Of a DNA stretch of 64,000 nucleotides, positions 45,929 to 55,128 are shown piece after piece; the first letter of the stretch is position 1, and every line of letters starts with the position of its first letter. Where the stretch lies: positions 248,001 through 312,000 of the forward strand of contig JAGEMR010000018.1 of NCBI GenBank assembly GCA_021030915.1, given 5' to 3'. The notes under the pieces are model-generated. The model was not told the DNA's origin, made no database searches, and worked only from the letters and a program-made list of their open reading frames with translations. The stretch is from Astrothelium macrocarpum. Taxonomy: Eukaryota; Ascomycota; Dothideomycetes; Trypetheliales; Trypetheliaceae. The translations under genes and the position numbers were made by a program.

Positions 45929-46830
45929 TTACTTTCTATACCACATGCGAGTGATGTTCTGCGTATGTCAGTATGCTCTGCAAACGTTCAATCGATTGAA
46001 AGAGAAAACTTATCTTCGTATGCCTCATTTTCTTCTGCAGCTGAAAGATGCCATACATCAACGCCTCACTCGTCGGCGGACAGCCCGGCACATAGATATC
46101 CACCGGCACAATCCTATCGCACCCCCTCGTCACACTATAACTGTAATGATAATACCCGCCGCCATTTGCACAGCTCCCCATCGAAATCACCCACCGTGGA
46201 TCGGGCATCTGGTCGTACACCTGCCGCAGCGCGGGCGCCATCTTGTTCGTGAGTGTCCCCGCTACAATCATGACGTCGGACTGCCGGGGCGAGGCGCGGA
46301 AGATGATGCCGAGCCGGTCTTGATCGTAGCGGGGTGTTGAGAGGTGCATCATCTCGATGGCGCAGCAGGCGAGGCCAAAGGTCATGGGCCAGAGTGAGCC
46401 TTGACGTGCCCAGTTGGCGATTTGATCGACGGTGGTACTGGATGGGAAAGTCCACATCAGCGTCTGTTGCTCTGAGAAAGCACTTTCGTGCAAGGATAGA
46501 GAAATATTGATCTTACAGCGCATATTGCATGGCGCCTTTCTTCCCTTCTTGGCTGGGTAATGGTACTTCTCTTCGATCTTTACCTGTCACGCTCTTCATG
46601 GGCGGCGGAGGATCCGGTCCGCCCCTCACGAGTCCCGGCTTCATCATTTCGGGGGCGGCGGGTTTCGAGGAGGAATTAGAGATGAAAGCTGCGTTGCCAG
46701 CGCGAGGAATGAGGGCTGCCGAGGGCTTCATTGCACCTTTGGTGAGAATTAGCTTTGTGAATTGGATGAATTGGACACGGTGCGCACCTCGCAGCGCCAG
46801 CGCCGCTGTTGACCTCGTCGTCGACAGCAT
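45929..46830 (-). CDS. NADH:ubiquinone oxidoreductase 20 kDa subunit (PSST/NDUFS7), mitochondrial
   Basis: Core complex I subunit that carries Fe-S cluster N2 next to the quinone site. Exons 46830-46517, 46437-46014 and 45955-45929 sum to 254 residues. The N-terminus MLSTTRSTAALALRGAHRV is a mitochondrial presequence. Cluster and core motifs: WARQGSLWPMTFGLACCAIE with the two adjacent Cys, SPRQSDVMIVAGTLTNKMAP, WVISMGSCANGGGYYHYSYS and VPVDIYVPGCPPTSEALMYG. The family ends in KITRMWYRK. This ending is only produced if the last intron is excised from ATAAGT to GAAC, an AT-AC intron; no GT-AG choice gives it. Gene convergent with RPL31. Confidence 0.95.
45956..46013 (-). other. apparent U2-type AT-AC intron in the complex I 20 kDa gene
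   Basis: 58 nt, donor ATAAGT, acceptor CAGAAC, branch-like ACTGAC 14-19 nt before the end. Excision joins ...RHTK to ITRMWYRK-stop in phase 0. The alternative AG acceptor three bases upstream would give an extra Asn and an AT-AG intron. The donor differs from GTAAGT at one base. Confidence 0.7.
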
Positions 46831-47180
46831 GGTGGCAATTGGAGCGATAGAGAAGGAAAGGAATTGGTGTAGAGAGAGAAGAGTAGAGATGTGTAAAAGG
46901 ATGGTTCTGAGTGGAGGGTGGCGTTGATGATGTCGAGGATCCTGGGATCTGGAGATGATTTTTGATTGGCTGATTCTCTTCTAAACCCCGGCTTTAAGCT
47001 TCAAACTGTGGACTTCTTCAGTAATCGTTGTGCTGGGGAATCTTGGTCCGGATTTGCCATCCAGGGAAAACAATTCTCGTCCGGGCAGGTTTCAATTCCG
47101 ATCGAGAATGACTTTACAGATTCAACCAGCCTCTAGAACCCGCCGGTCGGTTGAACTCTAGAACGACTACAACAGCTGAG
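46831..47180. other. promoter side of the complex I gene
   Basis: No ORF of note beyond the gene shadow ending at 46927. Holds the upstream region of the complex I subunit. Confidence 0.45.
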
Positions 47181-47420
47181 CCCTACTGTGCCGCCACCTT
47201 CATACGAACGGCGCTCAAGGGCTTTTCAAGGCTTCCACGAGAGTGAATTATGAGTCGCCGAGCGTGTTCACAGCCGTACTGCGCCGCCCCCCTAATATGG
47301 ACGACGTTCAAGGGCCTTTCGACGGTTATACAAGAACAGATTATAATTCGCCAAGCATATTCACAGGATTACCGCGCCCCCTTTCGTTCACTGGACGGCG
47401 CTTGAGAGCGGTTCGGTTTG
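47180..47420 (+). repeat. tandem repeat, about 93-bp unit, 2.5 copies
   Basis: Copies start near 47241 and 47334, with a partial one upstream from about 47180. Each contains TCGCC(A/G)AGC.T.TTCACA followed by CGC..CCCC and an ACG..G.TCAAGGGC-type segment. In one frame the copies translate as NYESPSVFTAVLRR and DYNSPSIFTGLPRP, so the unit was coding in its source. A neighbouring frame gives PPSYERRSRAF-like peptide with stops. It looks like a fragment of a repetitive gene or element. Confidence 0.55.
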
Positions 47421-47648
47421 CGGCAATGCAGCACTCAAAATCTTGATTTGCCTTGTGTTAGTACATATAAGACGGCTTTGCAAGACTGTAGAGATGCAGC
47501 AGCTCTCCATCTGGAAATTTTCGCTTTTAAAATATCCCACTTTTTACCTCAGCATCCAAGGTACGAGGTTGTCATAGTTATATCAGATCACTCAGGAAGT
47601 TATGAAGCTAATATTGGTTGAAGTTAATCTCGGCTACATTTTAACAAA

Positions 47649-47771
47649 ATGGCAGTCTCGGCTCCCAAAGAACCGATCGATCACGTCAACCGCGCGTCCT
47701 GTGGATACAATAATATTACTGGATCCACCACTTGTGCCAACTGTGGAAAAGATATTGCAGTGGTCGTGTAG
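47649..47771 (+). CDS. 40-codon ORF with CxxC, doubtful
   Basis: AAAATGG start context, reading PKEPIDHVNRASCGYNNITG then TTCANCGKDIAVVV-stop. The C-x9-C-x2-C spacing could be part of a zinc ribbon. After the stop, another frame continues as VYHCCDGFAPNLI, which would supply more Cys/His, so a frameshifted or spliced small protein is possible. No family recognised. Confidence 0.22.
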   Translation: MAVSAPKEPIDHVNRASCGYNNITGSTTCANCGKDIAVVV

Positions 47772-47939
47772 CCGGTTATTAAGGGACAAGATCAAAGACC
47801 GTAGGTGTATATCATTGTTGTGATGGATTCGCTCCCAACTTGATATAGCGTGACAAAGACTACAGTGCTGACATGTTCATCTTTGATGCGAGACAAGATC
47901 GCATGCCACTCGTTTGAGATGGCAGTATGGAGGAGGCAG

Positions 47940-48866
47940 CTAGTTAGTTTCCTTGAACCAATTCATCCATCGTTCCGCAATCTCTGGATATCCTTGCCTT
48001 TCCAATTCAAGCTGAACCCGTTTCCTCCAGTCCCCTCTCGAGGGCAGATCATCGCCTGGTAGATCCATCCCGCCCGAAATGCGAAATTTGGTCCTAATCC
48101 ATTCTTTGGGGACAAACCCCACGGTTTCCCAGTCGATTATGCCCGATAGCATACCCTTGCTGTTAACAAGGATATTCCCCGGCCCAAGGTCGCAATGGTA
48201 GAGCATGAACGTAGAACAGTCCATTCCCAAAACCATGGAATTGCGCATGAGATTGTGTGGACCGAAATCTTCAGGGCTCCCGCGATGAAGAAGGTACTGG
48301 TCTGATAAATGATTGCCATCGACGCCGGAAATGTGATCGCTTTGCCATTTCCCAAGCTCCGCACATATCTCCACCACGCGAGAAACGTTTTGGTTTTTCG
48401 CCACTTCATCCATACCTGGCCATGCATTGGCCAAAGTTTCCCCGGGAACTTTACTCAGAAAAACGTAGTATCGACCGTCGTGTTCTGCGTGATAGTAGAC
48501 TTGAGGGATTTCGAAGCTAAGAGGGCCGTAATAGCTTCTGAGATACTCCAGCGTGACATGTTCCCTGGTCACACTTGGATCAATGAGTTTTATCTTGCAA
48601 AAGGCGTCCCCGATTGCCCAAACTGCTGATGCTCCACCAGCATCATAAACTTTCCGGACTTCACTTGTGGCTGACAGCGGTCGAGTCTCTAAGACTGTTT
48701 TCGAAGCTTCGGTGATGTTGTAAAATGAACCGTTTCCACCACCCCATGAAGGGTTAGTGTTGGGTGAGGATTGGCGGGTAAGGATAATGTTCTTGCCAAT
48801 AAGCCACGAAAAGCTGCTGATTTCCTGGATTGATTCATTAACGGGAGTTGAAGGCTGATCTGCCAT
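47940..48866 (-). CDS. APH-family (aminoglycoside phosphotransferase-like) kinase
   Basis: Single exon, 308 residues from the ATG at 48866; the frame opens further upstream only through a TTG. Protein-kinase-like fold of the APH/choline kinase group: VWAIGDAFCKIKLIDPS with the ATP-anchoring Lys, the hinge region GRYYVFLSKVPGETLANAWP, catalytic loop LYHCDLGPGNILVN (H-x-D-x5-N, with Cys and Leu variants) and metal site GIIDWETVGFVPKEW. Fungi have many such paralogues of unknown substrate, and genuine antibiotic resistance is unlikely. The C-terminal DDLPSRGDWRKRVQLELERQ ends the fold. Confident in fold, not in substrate. Confidence 0.88.
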   Translation of the reverse strand: MADQPSTPVNESIQEISSFSWLIGKNIILTRQSSPNTNPSWGGGNGSFYNITEASKTVLETRPLSATSEVRKVYDAGGASAVWAIGDAFCKIKLIDPSVTREHVTLEYLRSYYGPLSFEIPQVYYHAEHDGRYYVFLSKVPGETLANAWPGMDEVAKNQNVSRVVEICAELGKWQSDHISGVDGNHLSDQYLLHRGSPEDFGPHNLMRNSMVLGMDCSTFMLYHCDLGPGNILVNSKGMLSGIIDWETVGFVPKEWIRTKFRISGGMDLPGDDLPSRGDWRKRVQLELERQGYPEIAERWMNWFKETN

Positions 48867-50402
48867 TTGGCGCAAATGGAATGGACTGGATCTGGTGGTA
48901 GCCTTAGGAGAGGGAAGCAACGAAAGGTGAGCGAGAGGAGAATGGATGTTTCATCGTAGGCATAAGATTGGGCGGTAGTAAGAAATCACATACTACTGTA
49001 CGGTGTATACCAACTAATAAGGGCGCAGCTAAGACTACAGTGACGGGAGTCAAGGCGCTCGAGACGTTGAGGCGACCGTCCCAGGACGTTGAGCCGGGCA
49101 CCAATTCCGCAGAATTACTATGTCAAGGCGACTACCGTAACCGAGCTAGGGTCGCGGGCGGTATAGAGATATCAGACGTAGATCCGTCATGAGGGTTGCT
49201 AATGAAGTAGAGACGGAGCATTAGGCGACTTTGGCCTTAGTCTTCTACCTTGTCTTGTGCGCAATTGAGCGCAAGCATGTGGCGCTACTTATTCTAACCT
49301 GTGATTGGCTATTAGATTCTTACTCCAAAAAGTTCACCTAGACGGATCTGATCGATAAGAGTCGGTTTTACTTTTCTTCGATTATACATCGTTAGATGTG
49401 CTCGCAGGGTTGAGGAATTTCGGGAAATAGATCTAGATAATGGCTCTAAGAAGAAAAGCCAGAGTCTAATGTGCCGATGAAGGAGCTATTCGGTGACGAA
49501 AGGTTGAAGTCGAAGGTCGAGTAATAATTGGAAGCAAGGGCTGCTGTAGCGTGTTGACTATTATTCAAAGTGTCCGTGTCTCTATACAGATATGTTACTC
49601 ATATCACCGTGCCGTAATCGGTAAGACCTCTACCTTCTAACTGCATCCCTCCCGCGATGGCTTCGACCTTACGCACCCGTCAAAACGGTAAAAGCGATAA
49701 TACAGTAAAACTAATATGAGGTTGCTAATTATAAGGCGCGGGTGTTACCGCTTGGTCACACATATATGCAGCCTCTCTAAAAGGATACAAAGTGAATTCG
49801 ATAGAATTCCCCCCTAAGCGGTCATATATAGCTTATGTCTTACACTCATTCAGGCTTTACATAAACTAGCTTAGGCGCCTTGCAGGGCTGTAGTGCTACA
49901 GCTTATTTACCCAGGTAGGCAGTAGTCCTGGGACAGGTTGTACTGGGACGACATGTACTGGGACAGGATGCACTGTGACAGGATGGACTGAGAGTGAAGT
50001 CGATCCTTTCATCAAGACTGCCAAAACATTTTGCAATGAATTGGCTGATTGTTAAGCGGACAGGGAACTAGCTCTGGAAGACGAAATTTTTAGCAAATTC
50101 TGTTAAGAGACTGATAGATTGTATCAGAGCATTTCACCGTGCTTTGATCCATCATCACTATCTAATTTTAATTTAACAATAACGCTGAATGAAACTTATT
50201 AAAAGCTAAATTATAATATACTCTATTTAGATGTGGTTACTCCCGTCCCAGTTTTAGCGGGTCGCGGGTGCTAAAGCAGCGGCAATTTGACCCAAAAACA
50301 AACCAAAATTCCCCAGCACATAGCTTCATGGGAGTAAGCCCATGCTAGACCAATAGATCATTCGAAACAGCTTCTCTTGATCTTTCAAAGTCCCTTCTTG
50401 GG
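48867..50402. other. repeat-like spacer, possible retroelement relic
   Basis: No intact gene. The composition changes sharply after 48960, and a 74-codon ORF at 48968-49192 (MGGSKKSHTTVRCIPTNKGA, Thr/Arg-rich) has no domain I recognise. Bases 49560-49800 and 50150-50240 are AT-rich with short stop-dense frames. The stretch may derive from an LTR element, but I see no terminal repeats, primer-binding site or polymerase motifs. Confidence 0.3.
49926..49985 (+). repeat. 15-bp minisatellite, four copies
   Basis: Units at 49926, 49941, 49956 and 49971 follow the consensus TACTGGGACAGGATG with one to four changes each, ending in GACTGAGAG. Confidence 0.85.
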
Positions 50403-51082
50403 ATGTTCAGTATGGCAGCAATCGGGCGTATGCCGTCAGTCGCCTGCGTTGGGGTTATTGGAAAACATGTGAGTAGCTAGCTTTGCTTCCGTACTTGTTG
50501 GTATTCACTACTGACGAGCTATGTTGAGAATTTGTAGTTGACATTTTCCTACAGAATAATCCACTTCACATATCTCTCTTCCCAGCAGAAGGCCGCGATG
50601 AGCTCGAATTCTCGTTCTTGTTATCTTCATGCCTGGACATCTTCGAAATGCGAATGCCACATAAGACTGCGGATTCCGACTTCGGTCTTCTTCAAGCTGT
50701 CGATGAACGATTGGCAATGTATGGCTGGCTCACCAATACTGGTGTCAAGTTCGTCATTGTGGTGGACATGTTTGGCAGGCCCGCTCCCGAGGGTAGTAAA
50801 ATGAATGCTGCTTTGGGGCTGCGTGATTCGGATTTGAAGCCTGTGTGTGGTTTTTGTAAAATTTACGCATAGTGAATACTGACTTGAGCCCAGGCATTCA
50901 GAGCGCTCCAGACGGCTTACATTGGTCTCCTTCGCAATCCTTTCTACAAACCGGATGACCATTCTCCAAGAATAGCGAACGCTCAGCAGCGAATCGGGTC
51001 TACACAAATCACAAGCCGAAGATTCATCAATGAAGTGCAACGAATTGGTGATGCTTGGTCGCCTGGAGTGACAAACATATGA
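50403..51082 (+). CDS. TRAPP-associated protein TRAPPC2L/Tca17 (sedlin family)
   Basis: Exons 50403-50468, 50555-50842 and 50894-51082 encode 180 residues; Met10 (50430) may be the real start because VACVGVIGKHNNPLHISLFP begins the longin-like fold. Then EFSFLLSSCLDIFEMRMPHK, DSDFGLLQAVDERLAMYGWL, TNTGVKFVIVVDMFGRPAPE and LRDSDLKPAFRALQTAYIGL across intron 2, ending RRFINEVQRIGDAW. Tca17/TRAPPC2L helps assemble TRAPP complexes acting on Rab/Ypt GTPases in Golgi and endosome traffic. TRAPPC2 (Trs20) is the close alternative, but YGWLTNTGVKF and LRDSDLKPAF fit the 2L branch. Confidence 0.9.
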
Positions 51083-51547
51083 GACTTCTGAGGATACGAT
51101 CTATGATAGCAAGCATCCCAAATCATGATGGTAGCTAGCAACTGATAATAGCGCACAAGAGAGAGCTAGCCTTATGCCTAAATACCAGTGCCATTTAAAT
51201 GGAGCAATCGCAAATTCAAAGACACCGGAAATATTGGAACGAGGTTACCACGGCGAAAGACAAGACTGTGGATTGTCAGGTGAGCCGTGAAAAACCAGGT
51301 GGAAACACACAGTGGTGCAGCGAGCCTGGTTCTTGCTTTCCTGGTCTAGACGGAGGGAGATTTGCAGTCAAGATGGGACTGTAAACCTTGCACGAAACTG
51401 AAGATCGTGTGATGCGTGACTGGCAAGTGAATCTCATATTCAACTGCGAGTCGTAAGTAACGCAAGAGATGCACGGATTTATCCCGTGCGATTTGAACTA
51501 ATGCGTTTTAAATATTTGCAGTTTTCTGGGGGTATCTTGGAGCAATC
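51083..51547. other. convergent intergenic
   Basis: 3' flanks of the TRAPP gene and MED18. A 61-codon frame at 51199-51384 has no support. Confidence 0.45.
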
Positions 51548-52398
51548 TCATCGGAATCTTGTATCCAACGAGAGTCTATCTACTACTCGAAGGTCTACAG
51601 AGCCCTTCATACTTTCTTTGAAACCAAGCAACTCAGACTGGCCCTTGTTCATAATTTCAGGCTTGCTTCCGTCCTGTACACGAACGGAAGCCTGCAACAA
51701 GTAGCCACCGCTCTCGTCCAGCGGACGCAGGACATTGATGTCGGCCATGGATGCTCGTGGAGCAGTCTCGGGCACACTATGATTTGGGTAGAGAAGTACG
51801 CGATGAAGAAATAAGATCAGGTTCTCATGAATCAGTCGATGGCCTTGAAGAACATACTCTGTTACATAGCTTGAACTTCTCGTCAGTAATGCCTGTTGGA
51901 TTGAAAGCGTGTATCTCACTCATATCCTAGACCTTTCATATACTCATGAGCATCGCCTTCTTTGATATCTGTCTTGTTCATCATCCTCGATACGACAGGG
52001 CGCTTGCCTGCTTCTGGTATGTCATGGAACTGCATTGACCAATTTGGTCTCGTAGTGACCGGCTCCTCTTTTGGCTCCATGTCAAGGTCTATCACGCCAT
52101 CGGGACCATTGAAGGCTGTAGATTGCAATGTAGCATTTGTACCGCTTTGGGGAACGTCACAAACTAATTGCATGTAAAAAACTTCTTTGGGAGCTTGAGC
52201 TTGTGTGTTGGCCTTCTGAGACTGAATAGCTTGAGATCCTCCAATCTGAGCTCGTTGAGTAGCAAACCTGACAGGCTTATAGACAAGATGACGTTCAACG
52301 ACTTCTTGAGGCTGCATGGCTGCTACGCCAGCAAGAATTTGGAGGACCTGGTTATGGCGCGAAGCCGGGATCTGACCGTATAATGACAGCTCATGCAT
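51548..52398 (-). CDS. MED18: Mediator complex subunit 18
   Basis: Exons 52398-51920 and 51869-51548 (50-nt intron) encode 266 residues. The start MHELSLYGQIPASRHNQVLQ and ILAGVAAMQPQEVVERHLVY are the recognisable Med18 N-terminus. The fold continues with FYMQLVCDVPQSG, WSMQFHDIPEAGKRPVVSRM, YVTEYVLQGHRLIHENLILF across the junction, LFLHRVLLYPN and DESGGYLLQASVRVQDGSKP. Med18 forms the movable jaw of the Mediator head with Med20 and contacts RNA polymerase II and Med8. Splicing is supported by the resulting GYDYVTEYV. Divergent from KGD4 with a 558-bp shared upstream region. Confidence 0.92.
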
Positions 52399-52956
52399 GA
52401 CGACTGCTGGATGTATGTCCGGCCGTTAAGGGCCCATCTCTATAGAAGTAATAGAACGATCTCTGAATAGCAACCCAACGTAAGACTCAAGAGTACACGA
52501 CGTCGCGTATGCTCGCGTGCCACAGCTCTTCTAGCGTGTCTTGTTCCGTCTAAAAAGCAAAGGGCGCACAGATTAAACAGGACCAGCCTGCGCACTGACG
52601 AATTCCAGGCAGTTATGACGTCGAGAATCTTTATCGGTCGCTGTCGAGTGAAACAGGATGAAGGGCAGGCGAAGGGATTGCCTTGTTGGATGGCAACAGA
52701 TTTTCGCGCAGATGGAAGTGGCTTGTTCGGACTCGGACGTCAGTCAGGCCTTCTTCCTATCTCTGGTCCCAATATGAACACGGCTCCCCATTGTAATCTA
52801 GATCCACGCAACCTCCGAACCTCTTCTCCTCCAAAACTCTTCATCAAATAGCTGTTTCATACCAACTCCAAGATAACTGTAGCGTCCAGTCGACCTAATA
52901 TTCAAGCGAACAAACATAAAAAGCTCCCCACCTCGAAGCTCCGCACAGCAAGCACA
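52399..52956. other. divergent promoter of MED18 and KGD4
   Basis: 558 bp between the two start codons. The plus-strand frame at 52615-52851 ends before KGD4 and lacks a domain. No other gene. Confidence 0.5.
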
Positions 52957-53377
52957 ATGCAAGCTACCCGTCGACTGCTCCAGCACAGGCAACCCATGAT
53001 CAAATTTGTGGGCAAGCGAACTACTCCATCAAGTGAGTTTTTCTCAACTCTGTCCTCCAAAGGATGTTTTGGAATTGATCGCATTCACAGACATCGACCA
53101 CTCGCCTCAAGCACATCCCGCGTCCCCCACGCACTCTCTTCCCGATTCATTCGCAGCTTATCGACAAAAGGCACAACAACATGGCCCCCTCACACATAGC
53201 ACAAACTTCCATTCTGGAGCCATTGGTGGCCATTCTGGACATTCCCTCGGATCTGTTCAGCCTGGAAAGGGCGAGGTTTTCGATAGAAGCGAGCTTCCCG
53301 TCCGATTTGGCCGGACACCATGGACTCAAGCAGAGATCGAAGCCATAGAGTCTGGGGGAGCAAGCTTGTTTGCATGA
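52957..53377 (+). CDS. KGD4: alpha-ketoglutarate dehydrogenase subunit 4 (Kgd4/Ymr31, MRPS36-like)
   Basis: Exons 52957-53032 and 53091-53377 encode 120 residues. The short presequence-like start MQATRRLLQHRQPMIKFVGK is followed by NIDHSPQAHPASPTHSLPDS across the junction and FAAYRQKAQQHGPLTHS, the family hallmark. The conserved C-terminus is RSELPVRFGRTPWTQAEIEA then IESGGASLFA. Kgd4 recruits the E3 (lipoamide dehydrogenase) subunit to the 2-oxoglutarate dehydrogenase complex in the mitochondrial matrix; it was long annotated as ribosomal protein S36. Size and motifs match the fungal family. Confidence 0.85.
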
Positions 53378-55128
53378 CGTTCTATCTGAAAGAGATGAGG
53401 CTTAAACGATGGGTGCTCGAGAGAAGGTAGCGCAGTGCGCCGAGCCTGGTACCTGTATATCTACTGTATCTGCAATAAAGAGTGCGATTCAACCCCCATC
53501 AAAATGTGATTGTATCTTTATGGGAATGCATTATTATTTCAACAAAACAGGATGATAAGAGTTTAGCGATGCTACATTAGACATACATGGCAATCAGCAT
53601 AGAATGGAAATACATTATACTTACAGCTCCCAATATTTTTGTTAACCGGATTTGATTGACCAATTCACGAACATTGTAACAATGGCTAAATTGTTTCTGA
53701 TAACTTATGCAAAAATGACAGGTCAAAATCATGTTAGAATTACAACGCTTTCGCTCTGGAACTGTGTCACTGATGTCCTCGTCGATCAAACACTACATTG
53801 TAACTGACTTCACAATTTCATTGAAGGATGCTATTCTCCGATCTATTCTCTAATGCAGCCTCTTCTCTGGTATGCAACTCTACCCCCAAAACCAAGAGAT
53901 GTTCATCTTGCCACCATGCCAAAGCCGGATAGTAGTTTTACGGAAATGTCCAAGTCGATTCAGCTCCGAATCAGAGGTGTTCAGTGACTAAGATTCTACA
54001 ATCTGACACGATGGTAAACTAGCCATGCCCTGATCTGTCACGTTCTCCGAGGGTCATCGCTGTCCAATTGATCAATAATCTCGCGCGCAGCTTCAATCCG
54101 CTGCGAGCCGAATCGTCATCTGGTCACGATCACTCCGTAAAGAACGGTACGCCGGCAATTTTCAGCATGTAACCTTTCAATGCTCGCGATTTTCTTTGCC
54201 TTAATTTTAATACTACCTACTGTTACATTGCACATGTAAAACAAGCAAACAAGCTACAACCCATAACAGAATGCTTCTATCAAGCCTGCAGGTAAGAACT
54301 CTTATGCACTCCGGGGCTTACGCACGCCGAATTCCTCCCTTAGCGTAACCGAAATTCAGACCGTTTTACTGGGGGTTACGGGCGGCAATGACGCTGCTCG
54401 CCCTGCCATGTTGGTCGCTGGTCCAATGGGAAAGCTGGCTTGGTCCGCTCCTACGACAATGCTCTCGATGCACCCCCATCTTCGATGTTTCCCAGCCGCG
54501 TTGCCGAGCGGGTCAGAGCCTCATGTGCGGAAGGCTGACCGTGGCTGACTTTACCTAGTGAAGAATATGGGCGGGATGACGGCTTGCATTTTCTACTACT
54601 GAAGGCCACAGATGGAGTTTCCCTGGCGCGGTTTTTGGGGAAGGGCTTGTTTGGTTTGCGATGGATGAGGCACAATCTGCCATTTCTGGGATCGCTGCTA
54701 GCTGAAAGGCGATGGCGGGATCCATGAGGATGGGATGTGGCATGGAAGGCCTCTGCACATGAGTTCAGGTCCCCAGGTATCAACATGGTGCGGCGTGTTT
54801 ATTGTGGGTCCGCGGTTTGTGCGGTTCGCTATGACGTTTCTCTTCCCATCTTGCGTCCCTCCACTGAGGTGTCTGCGCGGATGCGATGGATGGGTCCGGC
54901 TGAGAAAAGGGCAATGACCTTACCCACAGTTCGCTCTATGGACGGATCCATTCAGGTCTCGTGGTGCTGGCCAACACCTTACTTATTGGCGAATACGGCA
55001 CCGGTAAGGATGCTCTTATTAATAAGATGGGTGGGTTTCCCCATGTTGTTCTCTTTTTCTTCCCCAGCCAACTCCCCACAGTGTTGTTTTGATCCTTTTC
55101 CTGTGTGAGGGTTCACTCGCTCAGCAAG
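53378..55128. other. 1.75-kb gene-poor stretch
   Basis: No supported gene. 53500-53830 is AT-rich. Overlapping frames on both strands at 54451-55108 are GC-rich without domains. The last 300 bp include the sugar transporter promoter, with a polypyrimidine stretch near 55045-55065. Confidence 0.45.

Noticed and set aside
47940..48866. True aminoglycoside resistance gene
   Set aside because: The fold is shared by a large fungal family of unknown substrate and nothing indicates recent transfer from bacteria.
49600..49690. Possible tRNA-like sequence
   Set aside because: I could not build acceptor, D and T stems, and no proper B-box was found.
48867..50402. LTR retrotransposon
   Set aside because: No long terminal repeats, primer-binding site, polypurine tract or polymerase motif could be found; kept only as a low-confidence remark.
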